Shown in pieces: positions 37,981 through 51,600 of a DNA stretch of 64,000 nucleotides. This DNA comes from Hemibagrus wyckioides (Eukaryota; Chordata; Actinopteri; Siluriformes; Bagridae): contig NC_080717.1 in the NCBI RefSeq assembly GCF_019097595.1, forward strand, positions 4,697,501 to 4,761,500, given 5' to 3'. The notes under the pieces were generated by a model. It saw only the letters and a list, made by a program, of their open reading frames with translations. It was not told the origin of the DNA and did not search any database. Each line of letters starts with the position of its first letter. Position 1 is the first letter of the stretch. Made by a program: the position numbers and the translations under genes.

Positions 37981-38645
37981 ATTGTGATATAAAGCTTACA
38001 GTGTGATTATTATGTCTCCTCACTTCCTTTTAGGACCAAAAGCCTCTTACAAAAGGATTAAAAGCATCATGGAGAAAGCTGGGCTTTAATCAGATTTGCT
38101 GCATTACACTTGAAATCCCTGTCTCACTGAAAAGCACATTGGACGTCTGACCGTCGTCTTCTGCTTCGTTATTTGAACTGTAAATTAAAGGGCACTTGAC
38201 AGTGAGGACAGAAATGATTGAGCGTTGGGGTCAGGAGCGCAGAGGGATTTAGAGATAAGTACATTTACGCATGTCAGAGTCTTACATGTTGTCTTGGTTT
38301 GAGTTTAGGATTAAAACAGAGAAATAGGGATTCCAGATGTGCTGTCAATCTCTCTGGCAGAGCGGGAGCGTCTGGGTCTGAAGGGAATGACTTGATCAGA
38401 AAAGCACACGAACGACAGGATGGTTACAAGGATGTTTACAAGGCAGCTTGTTTGCTAAATGTCTTTATGTAGAACCGGAAAAAAGGCTTACAGGAGGCAG
38501 ATTTTACTTTGCAGCCAGAACTAGAGTCAGAGCAACTGTTTTAGAAAATTAATCAACACCTTTTGACCAATCAGATTCAAGAATCCAGCAGAGTAATCGT
38601 TCAGAAATAAGCAAAAATGACAGCTGTGACTAGTGATGCACTGCT

Positions 38646-38889
38646 ATGTGTATTTATTATTTATTTATTTATTTATTTTATTTTATGTATGTATGTATGT
38701 ATGTATGTATGTATGTATTTATTTATTTATTTATTTATTTAATTTTATGTATGTATGTATGTATGTATGTATGTATGTATGTATGTATGTATTTATTTAT
38801 TTATTTATTTTATTTATTTATGTATGTATGTATGTATTTATTTATTTATTTATTTTATTTATTTATTAGTTTCACCAATGACATTAACA

Positions 38890-38951
<62 letters not shown>
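38646..38951. repeat. Alternating (TTTA)n and (TATG)n blocks followed by (CT)n(CA)n
   Basis: Blocks of TTTA repeats and TATG repeats alternate about three times over 225 bp, so the pair itself is tandemly repeated. A (CT)n(CA)n compound microsatellite follows at about 38891-38951. No coding evidence. Confidence 0.85.
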
Positions 38952-38957
<6 letters not shown>

Positions 38958-39457
38958 ACTAACAAAAAAACACACAACAATTGTCAGTTTCTAAGTTGCA
39001 ACCCATTTAAACACTAAGAAATTTATTGAATTTTTAAAATGAATAACATTAAAAAAATTAAAAAATAATCTTGACATGAATAACACCACTTAGTCTTTTT
39101 TTTATTTTAAATTATTTATATTTTATTTTAAATAAATTAATTAAAAAAGCCTCTAAGAAAGATTTGTGCTCTTAATATTAAAATATTTATTAAGGATTTG
39201 AGCGCTGATTAAAAATATTTGATTAAAAATATTTATTTTGTTTAAAGACCTTTTTTCTAGTTCAAAGACACCACTAATATGTATTTAAATATATTTTTAA
39301 AAATTATTTTAATTATTAAAACATGGCTAAAATTTAAGATACATTAATTATATTATTATCATTTATTATATATATATATATTTACATTTATATAAAAACT
39401 GATAGTATTTCAAATCACTGTAATTATTTCAAAAGAATATATATACATTATATATAC

Positions 39458-39540
<83 letters not shown>

Positions 39541-41160
39541 ATGTAATTCATTTAGATTCAAGGTTACAAATATATGACAGCATTTAACCACCAGAATTAT
39601 AAAACCTCCCGTCTGGAAAAAGAGGAACATTATTGTCCTCGTTGTCCTGGTGACAAGACTGACCCAGGTCAAAGGTCAGCACCGACTTGAGGGCCAAAAG
39701 GGTAGTGTGAACTGTATTTTAAGCCTGCTGAAAAAAGCAGGAAGTGTGAGTATGTGTGTGCGTGTGTGTGTGTGTGTGTGTGTGAATAGGGTTGTGTGTT
39801 AGACACTGAATGATCGAAAAGCCACAAAGAGCCATGTGAACTCGGATCTCCCTAACAACTCGGCTGGCCGTAGGAGGAACTCTGCAGTCATACAGACAGC
39901 CATTGTGAAGGTCACACGTGAGCGAGTGAATGCGTAACCATTCCTGATGTGTAATGAGGTCTCCGAAACCAAGCATTATGCACTGATTAGATATGAATAT
40001 GAAGATGCAGATGGATGATGTGTTCACGAATCAGCGAAAGTTCTGGAGCGAAAGGTCATGGTTGCTTTCACCCGCGTGTATAAAAAGACTCTGGATGAAT
40101 AGCTCTCTTCTGTGGACTTGGGAAGCGGAAATGTTCTTCCTCATGGCTTCAGACACAACATTGACAATCTTTTGATGTTCTGCGGTCAACATTGATTGCA
40201 ACTATAATGACTTTGGTCACAAAATGACCAACATTTCTGAGTGTTGATATTCCCAGTGCTTTGGTCTTCTTTCCATGTCAGACCTAACCACTTACGTAGA
40301 ATAAACTCCACTAATTCACAGAAACTTGGTGGATTCTTGACTGTTGTAATTGAACCAAAATGGGGTTTTCTGTAAGGAGACATTATGGAAGGAGTCTTCA
40401 GTTTCACTCAGTAGGAGTTCCAGCCTTGGAAAGCCTTCAGGACAGAGAACATTCCTGTTTCTCCAGTACATTAGCTGATTTTTTTGGATGAGAGGCTGGT
40501 GAGGTTTTTTCACATCATTGCTTGTAACTAAACAGTTAAAGACCTGACATGACACATGGGAGAATTTTTCCACCTGAAGCAAAACAAACAGAAAAAGTCC
40601 AAAGGTTCAGTAAAAGGGGTGTTTATTTTTCAAAAGGAAAAGTAGCAAGATTATAAGAGCAATTCAAGTAGCAGCCTGACTTAAAATCACAGAAATGTCA
40701 CTTGTACAAAATTTTAACACACGACAGAATACAGAGGAAGGGAGGATATACAACTTATCTCTGACTGCAAATACGATCTAACATTGCAGGAGAAGTGAAT
40801 GCATGAGGTACTGCAGGTGCAAGCCTAAACTGGCTTATTTTACGTTGGAGATCTGATAAAAAGGAAACCATCACATCGCATGCTAGGTTGCTGCAACCTC
40901 CTCAAAATAGAGATTGTGAGCTTTGCATTGCCAAAAAAGCATTTCAAACTAAATCATGAAGTAAACATGTATTCAGAAACACAATAAGTACAGGAGTCGA
41001 AACAGAAATCAATAGCAAACGCATCATGTACATACAAAATGCTAAGTAAAATAATACTGTTAATAAGAAAGTGGATAAACAATAAGATCATACAGTTTCC
41101 CACTGCATCACATGTCTCTCTTTAATGTAGTAAACATAGTGTTCAGTAATAAATTGCTGA
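38952..41160. other. AT-rich intergenic stretch, no gene seen
   Basis: Contains a (TA)n run at about 39460-39537 and a (GT)n run near 39755-39785. No exon, RNA gene or known element was recognised from 39.8 to 41.1 kb. The short frames there have no splice signals or familiar motifs. Confidence 0.5.
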
Positions 41161-41164
41161 CATA

Positions 41165-41965
41165 CACCGGTCAGGCATAACATTATGACCATCTGCGTAA
41201 TATTGTCCACTAGAACCCTGAAGATGTGTGCTGTGGTATCTGGCGTCAAGATGTTAGCAGCAGATCCTTTAAGTATTCTTTAAGTTGCAAAGTGGACCGT
41301 CCATGGATCGGACTTGTTTGTCCAGCACATCGCACTGATGCTGGATTGGATTGAGATCTGGGGAATTTGGAGGCCGAGTCAACACCTCAAACTCATACTC
41401 ATCAAACCATTCCTGAACCATTTTTGCATTGTGGCATGGTGCATTATCCTGCTGAAAGAGGCCACAGCCATCAGGGAATACTGTTTCCGTGAAAGGGTGT
41501 ACATAGTCGGCAACAATGCTTAGGTAGGTGGTACATCCACATGGATGGCAGGACCCAAGGTTTTCTAGCAGACCATGACACCGTCTCCGCCGGCTCGCCT
41601 TCTTCCCATAGCCATCACAATTTGGCCCTTCGTCAAACTCAAAGCTCAAATCCTTACGCTTATCCATTTTTCCTGCTTCTAACACAGCAACTTTGAGGAC
41701 AAAATGTTCACTTGCTGTCTAATATATAATCCCACCCACTAACAGGTGCCATGATGAGGAGATAATCAGTCTTTTTCACTTCACTTGTCAGTGTTCATAA
41801 TGTTATGGCTGAGTTGTGTATTTTCAGTCCATAAAATTTCCTGAAATACTCTGTTCAGGGATGGTTCTGATAGGAAGGTGTCAGTGCATTATGGGTCAGG
41901 GCTGTTTTGGCAGCGCCAACACAATATTAGGCAGATGGTCATAATGTTATGCCTGGTCATTGTAC
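41165..41965. mobile_element. Composite of family A Tc1-like copies with a transposase fragment
   Basis: The left terminus GGTCAGGCATAACATTATGA is at 41169. An internal inverted terminus (CATAATGTTATGGCTGAG) is near 41799, and a further terminus (CATAATGTTATGCCTGGTCA) is at 41940-41960. Minus-strand translation over 41340-41520 gives transposase-like text (CGLFQQDNAPCHNAKMVQEW, then a PPNSPDLNPIQHQCDV segment), the second-Asp and Glu regions of a DD34E transposase. It is broken and not autonomous. Confidence 0.75.
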
Positions 41966-42020
41966 AATGTATAGAAAATATAATTTATTTACTATGAAAT
42001 CAGAAAGAAAAAACTCTGGT

Positions 42021-42092
42021 TGGAGATGCCGGGGATTGAACCCGGGGCCTCATACATGCAAAGCATGCGCTCTACCACTGAGCTACATCCCC
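42021..42092 (-). tRNA. tRNA-Ala (anticodon TGC)
   Basis: Read on the minus strand, 72 nt fold as a standard cloverleaf. The acceptor stem is GGGGATG with CATCTCC (one G-U). A-box TAGCTCAGTGG and B-box GGTTCAATCC are present. The anticodon stem CATGC/GTATG (one G-U) holds loop TTTGCAT with anticodon TGC. A run of T follows the gene on its own strand (ACCAGAGTTTTTTC), a normal RNA polymerase III terminator. No CCA is encoded, as expected in a eukaryote. It stands alone between intergenic DNA and the simc1 promoter and points away from simc1. Confidence 0.95.
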
Positions 42093-42199
42093 ATCCGTGT
42101 ACAATGTGTTCAACATCCCTGCACTTATACATGCCGAAACCTTATCTATACACTTATAACCTATTTTTCGTGCTACAACAAGCTACTTATAACGGTCAA

Positions 42200-42675
42200 G
42201 TAACGTCTAAACTAACCTAAGCTAACAGTATAGTGGTTATAACTTAGTTGTTAGCATGTTAGCTAATACTACACTGCGCTATCTAGCGCGAGCTACCGCT
42301 TTCAATTTCACTTCTCGAAGCTCCTCGGTGTTAAGCGTCTCAGCTCGCGCCTCCTACTAGCTTGCTAACCGGCTTCTTTTCGCCATTGTATAATGAAATG
42401 TCTTTGGGTTTGTTTCTCCTTATATATACGAAAGCCAATTTTGTATAAAAATGGACGACTGGACCACCACTTGGACATTTCCGCGTTTATTAAGCTAAAC
42501 TACCAAGTTAGCAGCTAGCTCTGTTAGTTAGTGTTGGTGTGTGTTTTTATACGGTATACACTTCCGTTTGTTTTTAGCTCTCCATCTAACCACGATTCTC
42601 AGACTGGTTTAAGCTTTTTTTCTTTGTTTTTCGGCTCAATGGTTGAACTGGATCTCGAAACCCTAGATTTCCATC
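42200..42675 (+). promoter_or_regulatory. Presumed simc1 promoter and 5' UTR
   Basis: The 580 bp between the tRNA-Ala and the simc1 start codon is locally richer in CpG (ATCTAGCGCGAGCTACC, AGCTCGCGCC) than its surroundings and lacks recognisable transposons. No TATA box is evident. The assignment rests only on position and composition. Confidence 0.35.
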
Positions 42676-45600
42676 ATGGATGATGTTATTTCACTCAGTT
42701 CTGGAAGTGAAGAGGACTCGGATATTGAGTTTGTCAGCAGTTATAAAGATGACAGCTCCAGTGGCATTCCGTTTATCAGAGCTGAACTCCTGCCTGTTAC
42801 ACCTGTGAGTCTCAGTTACTCTTCTTTCTCTCTTTCTCTCTCTCTCTAAACAAATTTTATTTCCAGAGTATTTTAGTAATAATTTAAGTATCTGTCTGTA
42901 TTTAAAACAAACACCAGCAGTTGCTGTGATATTAGCCACCTGCTTTGTGCTTGCTTGCTTACACACGTGCTATCACTTTTCCTCCTTTTTTAAAAATTCC
43001 TCGTGCCTTTCTATCATAATGTGTTTGTTTTTGTTTGTTTGTTTGTTTGTTTTCATCCCCATCGGAATTTCAAGAAGTTCCTTACACTTTCTGTATTGTT
43101 CACACCCATAATTTAGGGGGTTATATACACAAAACCTAAGCGTATAACATTACATACTACTGTTTTAATAATAATAATAATAATAATAATAATATGACTT
43201 ACTTCCCTTTTTACTAACTGTCCCTCTTTATATACTGCCCCCTCAACATACTGTCCCCTTTACATACTTCCTCCTTTGCTACCTGCCCCCTGTTACATAC
43301 CCTACTGTTACTGACCCCTTGTGGACTTGGCCCCTTAGATCCAGTGAAAGGAACTCTTAATGCTTCAGCTTCATACCAAGACATTATGGACAGTTTCATG
43401 CTCCCAACTTTGTGGGAACAGTTTGGGGATGACCCCTTCCTGTTCCAACATGACTGCACACCAGTGCACAAAGCAAGGTCCATAAAGACATGGATGAGTG
43501 AGTTTGGTGTGGAGGAACACAGAGTCCTGACCATCAACACCTTTGGGATGAATTAGAGCGGAGACTGCGAGCCAGTCCTTTTCATCCAACATCAGTGCCT
43601 GACCTCACAAATGTGTTTCTAGAGGAATGATCAAAAATTCCCATAAACACACTCCTAAACCTTGTGGTAAGCCTTTACAGAAGAGCTGTTATAGCTGCAA
43701 AGGGTGGGACAACTCCATATTGCATTCATGTGCATGTAAAGGCAGATGTCCCAGTTTTGGCCTGGCTCGCAATCTCCACTCTAATTCATCCTAAAGGTGT
43801 TCTATCAGGTTGAGGTCAGGACTCTGTGAAGTTCCTCCACACCAAACTCACTCATCCATGTCTTTATGGACCTTGCTTTGTGCACTGGTGTCCAAAAATT
43901 GTCCAAAATGTCTTGGTATGCTGAAGCATTAAGAGTTCATTTCACTGGAACTAAGGAGCCGAGCCCAAACCCTGAAAAACAACACCTGAATTCAGTGATT
44001 TGGAGGGGTGTCCCAAAACTTTTGGCAATATAGTGTATTTAGTCCAAAAGAGCTTGCTTTGCTAATCTGCGTACAAGCATGTATTCATCTTACAGATAAT
44101 ATATTATTTTTGTGTTCCGGTTTATCTCAGGTTCTTATCGACATCACAGAGCACTCCTTTTCACCGAACAGACCAAGACCTTCACAAACACTAAAGAAAC
44201 TGCCGTGTTCCACTATAGAAATCATCGATCTGAATAACATATCCGACTCATGTGGCAGCCTTCCAGCCAAATCGCGTGGAAAACTTCTTCAGTCGGAATA
44301 CACTGTGAATCTCGAGAAAGACGTGATTTGTTTGGACTCCGGTGATGGGAATGATGGTCAGTCTCCTGTTTCTGTGTCACAGGATCAAGAAAACTCTTAC
44401 ACAAAGCAACACAACGGCGTTCAGTCGTGTTTACAAGCTAGCAACACGCAACAGTCAGTACACGTTTCTCACCCTTCAAGCCCGAAAGATATTTCGTTCT
44501 GCTTCGAGCCTTCAGATGGATTCTTAGAGTTTTTAGAAACACAGAACACTAATCACACACAGCAAACGCCACCGTCACCACGTGCTGAAAATCATGACGC
44601 AAGCTTGGACTCCCCACACAGCTGGCTGGACAAAGCTCTTTCGCCGTTTAGCCTCAACAGTCCGTACTACTGCCCGAGCGAAATCGACGAGGCCGTGTTC
44701 TCTGATGAATCCCTCATTCTCATTGACCAGGACCAGGACCAGGACCAGAACCACACATCGTGCAGCCTCGATAAAACCGGATTGCCGTTTGATTTGGGTG
44801 ACAGCATGGCACCGCAAGAAAAAAACCACAGACACGCTTTATCACCTCATCCACAGACTCTCGCCTCTCACATTCTTCCTACCTCAGACAGAGCTCCTCT
44901 TCCCACCAGTCCTACATCTACAGAACTCCTGGCTGGCGATTCTCCAGAAACGGGATCTGATCTGGACATGGAGAGTCCACCTATCAGTCCTATGAAGTCC
45001 TCTAACACTTTCAGTCCACCGTCACACATGATGTTGGGTACTAAAGACTCCGCTTCAGTGTTACAGGAGAACGGGACGGACGCCGACACCACAGATCTCT
45101 CAGAATGCTGTACGGGTGCCGGGCAGCAGATTTCTCTGGTGCAGTTCAAAAAACTGAAATATTTATTAGGGACACGAGATCAGCATACGGTAAACATTTC
45201 CTTTGCTTATCCACCCCGCCCAAAAAAAAACGTTTTATTCTAATGAGCTGGCCAAAGATACTGTAACCTGTAGTGTAGGTTTTTCACTGACCACTACGGT
45301 GGCTGAGAAGTGCAAAATACAATAACAAAACCAAAAGAGTTTGCAAATAGAATTCTTACATCTGATTGGATGAGACATCTGTCACTCAAGATTTAAAGAA
45401 AATAACAAATATGTATATTTCTCTTCATAAAAAAAAAAGCAATTTTCATAAAAAAAAAAAAAGCAAAGTGATTTTGGATATACTGATAGCGTATCATGGC
45501 ATAAAGGTTAGTTTGCGATGTCTATAAACACACCTAAAAGTTTTGGGACACCCCTCCAAATCACTGAATTCAGGTGTTGTTTTTCAGGGGTTGGGCTCGG

Positions 45601-48600
45601 CCCCTTAGTTCCAGTGAAAGGAACTCTTAATGCTTCAGCTTCATACCAAATCATTTTGGACAATTTCATGCCCCCATTTTGTGGAAACAGTTTGGGGATG
45701 ACCCCTTCCTGTTCCAACATGACTACACACCAGTGCACAAAGCAAGCTCCATAAAGACATGGATGAGTGAGTTTGGTGTGGAGGAACTTGGTGTGGAGTC
45801 CTGACCTCAACCTGATATAAAACCTTTTGGATGAATTAGAGTGGAGACTGTGAGCCAGACCTTCTCATCCAAAATCAGTGCCTGACCTCACAAATGCTCT
45901 TCTACAAGAATGGTAAAAAATTCCCATAAACACACCCCTAAACCTTGTGGAAAGCCTTCCCAGAAGAGTTGAAGCTGTTATAGCTGCAAAGGGCGGGACA
46001 ACTCCATATTAAATTCATGTGCATGAATTTTCTACTCACAAAAAGTTAAGGATATTTGGCTTTTGGGTGACATTTATGGAAAATGTAAAAGGTCCATGCT
46101 ACAGTGATATTATATTATGAAAGTAGGGCATTAAAGTAGAAGCATGCAATGGTGATTTCCTCATCTCAAACAATTTATTGAAACAAAAGCCAACAACAGT
46201 GGTGGGTATACCCCAACAAAAAATGTCAATGTCTCAATAATTTGTCATGTGCCCTTGACCATCAATTACAGCTTGACAACGACGTCTCATGCTGTTCACT
46301 AGTCGACTTATTGTCTGCTGAGGCATGGCATTCCACTCTTCTTGAAGGGCGGCCCTCAGGTCATTGAGGTTCTGGGGTGCAGGGTTACGAGCCTCTACAT
46401 GGCGACTCAGCTGATCCCATAGGTTTTCTGTGGGATTCAGGTCTGGAGAAAGTGCAGGCCACTCCATTTGAGGTACCCCAGCCTCCAGCAGCCGTTCCCT
46501 AATGATGCGACCTCGATGAGCTGGAGCATTGTCGTCCATGAAGATGAAATTCGGCCTGTGTTGTTCATGCAGGGGCACAATGACTGGATTATTGATGTTA
46601 TTCAGGTAGTATTGGCTTGTCACTGTACCATACACAAGATGTAGGGCAGTTCTGTATTGAGTAGACACACCTGCCCAGACTGTAACACCACCACAACAGT
46701 GGCTGATGCATAGCGCTCTCCTTGACGTCTCCAACATCGTTGGCGGCCATCATTTCTGCTCAATGTGAATCGACTTTCATCAGAGAACAGCACTGAGGCC
46801 CACTGGTCCCTCGTCCAGCGTAAATGCTCCCTGGCCCGACACCTGTGCCTCTAGCACGCAGACCACGCTGATGTAAACGAATGGTCTGACGTGACCCTTG
46901 GGTGCCTCTCACCTCCCTTAAATGTGCTTGGAGTTGAGTGGCATTCATCATCCGGTTCCGCAGGGCACTGTTCACAATGAAGCGGGCATCAACGTGGGAT
47001 GTGGCCAATGGATGTCCACTTCTATGCCTTTCTGTGACTCTTCCAGTCTCTCTGTATCTCTGTCGCAACCTGCTGATGACACTCTGGGACACTCTAAGCT
47101 CAGTGGCCATTTCCCTCTGAGAACATCCTGTTTGAAGCCTCACAATGGCGAGGTACTGTTGATCAATTGTTAGGTGTGGTCTTGGTCTCATGATGTCAAA
47201 ATGTGAACAGCATGATGATGAAGACTGTTTAAATACCAATTCTAATTGAACCAGAAAATTTATTGGTCGATTCATGGATCAAACAACAGTTGTGAATTTT
47301 GCCGTTAAGCACCTTGTTAGAGAAAAGCAAAGGTTATAGTGCATTTTAGGTGCATCCTGAAATTTCACCCGAAAGTCGAATATCCTTAACTCTTTGTGAG
47401 TAGTGTAAAACCTTTGGCTATGTAGTGTATGTTCTGAAGACCAAACTATTCCAGCTTGAAGGATGTAAGGAACGCTATAAGAACAGAGCTGCGTTCATAT
47501 AAACGCAAATCTAATTTCTACTGCTGCAGCCTGCTGGACTTCCTGTGTATCTTGACTGACAGATGCCTCGTCCAATCAGCAGTAAGAATTCCATTCACAA
47601 ACTATACCAACCTTTTCCAGTTTGTCTAAGTTGTCGTTGTGTTTTTGGTTCTCACCCACACATTTTCACTTTTCACTTCAATACTGGTCCATGATGTCTT
47701 GACTTTGACATGGTTTTCAAAACCAATGCTTTTTTGATGCATTTTCCCTAAGTGCCACATTTAACAAGGAATTGTTGATAATGAATAAAGAGAATAAAGA
47801 GAACTATGAGTAGTTTGGTTTCAGACCAGCTGCATAGCAAATAAATGCTAGTTTTGGTCAGAAAGCTGTTGACATACCCGCTGACACTGTGGTGTATTTC
47901 ACCCAGATTCTTCAAGCCCATGAGGTGGACATACGCCTGATCTGGCTCCTCCTACATGGGGGTGGAGACAACGGACGGTTTCATGGGTTAGAGTCTTAGG
48001 CTAAAGTTAGACTTTTGTGGGTTAGGGTTAGACTGTCTCATTTAGCACAGCATTGCTGTTCTTCATACAGTCAAAAGTGTGGTTTTCTTTTCAGCAGAGA
48101 TTAATCAAGTGTTGAAAGGTGAAAGATGAAGATGAAAGGTTTCATCAGGCTTAACGTATTATTTGAGCAAAAGTTTGTGCACCTCTGACCTCACGTCTGT
48201 ATGCGGTACTTCCTGCAAACTGTTTTCGCACATAATTGTCTGCACTGACTTTGCATGCTGTAGCATTACAGTTTCCCTTCAGTGGAACTTATAGGTTTGT
48301 GGACGCATGACCATCACTCCCATATGTGGTTCCTCCCCAGCTTGTTGCCTCACACAAGTTTGAAGTTTGAAGTTTGCTCACAATACTATAGAATGCCTTT
48401 GCATGCTGTAACATTACAATTTCAGAGGTTTAAACACTGTTCAAGCATGACAATTCCCCTGTGCACAAAGAACCTGAGCTCCATGAAGACATGGTGGAGG
48501 TTAAAGTTGGAGAGGAAGAACTCAAGTGCACAGAGCCCTGACTCTGACTCAACCCCACTGAACAGCTCTTAGATGAACTGGAACTAGAGCCTGACCTCAC

Positions 48601-51600
48601 TCACAACCTGACCTCACTCACAGATCACAAATGCTCTGGTGGGTGAATGAACACAACCATGCTTAAACATCTTGTGAAAATCCTTCCCAGAAGAGCAGAG
48701 TTTATTATAACAGCTAAATTTATTATTATCATATTCACTGGAATCAGTCCACAAACCTTTGACCATAAAGTGCACTTTGTCTGGTCCCTTTTTCTACATA
48801 CGGTCAACTTCAACTCATGATTGTCACTTATCTGATGCAATATTCATGGGTTCTTTGTAATCATATTTGGGATGTTAGGGATGTTGATGTGGTAGCTTAG
48901 TGTTTAAGGTGTTGGACTACTGGTCAGAAGGTTGTGAGTTCAAATTCCAGGTCCACAATTGCTCAGTTGTATAAAATGAGATAAATATGTAAGTTGCTCT
49001 GGATAAGGATATGAGTGCCTGCCAAATCTAAATATTTCACAGAGTTTTTTTTAGTTGGGAAAGTTTTAATGTGCCAGCTATACAGAATGAAAATGCTAAA
49101 AATACAGAATCCATGAAAGCTATGAATAATTTTTTCACTAATGTTTATGAGCATTATTTAACACTGTCACAAGAATGGAAGAGAATCAGTTTACCTGCCC
49201 ATGCAGATTAATCTGTACATCCTATGCTAAGACCTTCACCCTTCTATATTTATTCCCATTGTCTCACTCTAAATCCATGCCAAAGCTTATGCATGACAGG
49301 GTCATGAGCAGGCAAGGCCCATTGATGGACATGGGGAGCGAAGGCTGGCCCGTGTGATCCGATCCAACAGATGAGCTACTATTGCTCAAATTGCTGAAGA
49401 AGTTAATGCTGGTTCTGATAGAAAGGTGTCAGAATGCAGGACAGGTCAGGGCTGTTTTGTCAGCAAAAGGGAGACCAACACAATATTAGGCAGGTGGTCA
49501 TAATGTTATGTCTTCTTTCTAACAGCGCAGTGCTGAAGAGGACAACAAAGACTTCGGTATGGCCGAGCCTCTGTGCAGGCAGAGCCTGAGTCTGGTCTAC
49601 AGCACCATCGAAGAGAACTACACAGAAGGCACGCTGCAGCTCCTCTCTGACCTAATCCAACCTTGTTATTACCCTCCTTCTGACATCACAGTTCACCTCC
49701 TGAAAGGAATCCTGCTGGAGCCGCAGTGCACCCCGGTGTTGGCGCTGGAAGCCTACAACCTGCTGATGAGGACGCAGAAGTGAGTCGCAACCTCGTGGTG
49801 ATCACCATCATTACAGTGTAATAGATGCTAATATGTCAGGTTAATATGAGTTTTAAGAAAACACAGTTGACCGAACAGTGCTTTTAAATTCTTGTTTCTG
49901 ATTGGTCAGATTAATTGATTAATTAGTTTTGAATACAAATATCAGGTTTATATCAATGGCTTTCTTGTTGCTATAGTTACAACTTGGCCTGTATGCCAGA
50001 CACTTGTAATAACAGGAATTAAAACGTGTATTTGTTGATATAGTGAGGTTTTATTTCTACTGCACTATAACTATATTCGCAATATGATCCACAATATTAA
50101 CATATTTTTTAAAAAATGAATAAATGTATTGTAATAAATAGAAATCGTAAGCATAGACACATTGCTGTGGTATAAGAGGAATAAACACACTCCAGGATGT
50201 GCAGTTTTAGGAATATAATCCACTTTGAGGTGCTAAAAGAAACACACGCCAGCTCTGATTATTTTCCTATAACAGCACACCCCGAACTGTTTTATTCCTT
50301 ACAAAGCCAATTGGGCAAATATTTTTTTAGTAGCACTATGGATTTACACTATTGTATTATTGTTTTTTGTGCATTTTAAAGACTGTATTAAATTGGATGA
50401 TGAAACATGCAACATATAATTTAGATAATTATTGCTTTAATAAAAAGCAAATAAAAGAGCAGGATTGTTAATCTGTCAGATTGATGTAAGAGAAAGTGGG
50501 CCACTAAATCAAGAAAACTTCTCTTCCAGATACCATCCTGCAGACAAATCCATGATCCCATGGGACTGGGAGTTGTTGTCGTCCATCATGGCTGAACAGG
50601 TAGGTAAGACATAAAGGCTAGCATTTGACAGCTTTATCGTGACTTCCTTTCTGTGCTCCTGACGCTCTGGACGTCGTCATGTGTCTGTAAGGACGAGGCG
50701 AAGAGGCTGCGCAGCGAAGTGCGATGTCTGCTGCTTCAGTATGTCCTGCAGGTTTTGGAAGACGACTTCCAGTTCAAGCTCCCCATGCTGCGGCTTCACC
50801 TCTCGATCGCTAACGAAATGCTTTCGTGTGATCACAGGTTCAGACAGGTCAGGTGAGTGATATGAGCACAATCCCAAAGTGATTTAGTTCATTACAGTGC
50901 ATCTTGGATACATTAATTGCATTAGATAACTATTTCCTTAACATTCCTGCAACGTTCCCTCTTAGGGAACTCGTGACCTGGCTGTTAGATGTAGCGAAAC
51001 AGTCATTCTGTACATCTGAGGATGAAGAAATGCAAAAAAGCGAGAGGAACTGCTGTCTCAAGTAAGTTTACGTGAAACTAGAAATAAGTGCCATAAATGT
51101 GTTAGACATGTTAAGTTGTCTTTATTTGTCACAAATACATTACTGCACAGTGAAATTCTTTCTTCGCATACCCCATCCTTGGGGGTTGGGGTCAGAGCGC
51201 AGGGTCAGCCATGATGCAGCTCCCCTGCAGCAGGGTGGGTTGGGGACCTTGCTCAAGGGCCCAACGGTTGCAGCTTGGTGGTGCTGGGGCTTGAACCCTG
51301 ATCTTACGGTCAATGACCCAGAGCCTTAACCACTTGAGCTAGCACCACCCCATGTGATGAATAAAAGCAGGCAGTACATTGTCATAACATTATAACATCA
51401 TGTCATTCCTAGATATGTAACTCGGGAACCCATACAGTCCCAGACTTAATCTTTTGCCCCTTTACGGAAGTAGAAAAAGTATATGTTCTCCCTGTCTCTG
51501 TGTGGGCTTCCTCAGGGTTTTCTGGTTTCCTTATTCCCCCCAAAACATGCCAAGATAAATGCCCTTAGCTCTAAACATCTAAAATGTGTGTGTGTGTGTG

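Noticed and set aside
37079..38023. His/Thr and Cys/Val-rich frames on both strands
   Set aside because: They overlap a GT-rich minisatellite and are mutually antisense shadows.
38633..39017. Tyr/Val/Cys/Met and Phe/Ile/Tyr/Leu repeat frames
   Set aside because: They are direct translations of TATG and TTTA microsatellites.
41269..41685. 138-residue frame as a host gene
   Set aside because: Its C-terminal half is Tc1 transposase text and it lies within a family A composite with terminal inverted repeats.
42020..42220. Plus-strand frame over the tRNA
   Set aside because: The sequence folds as tRNA-Ala on the minus strand; the frame has no other support.
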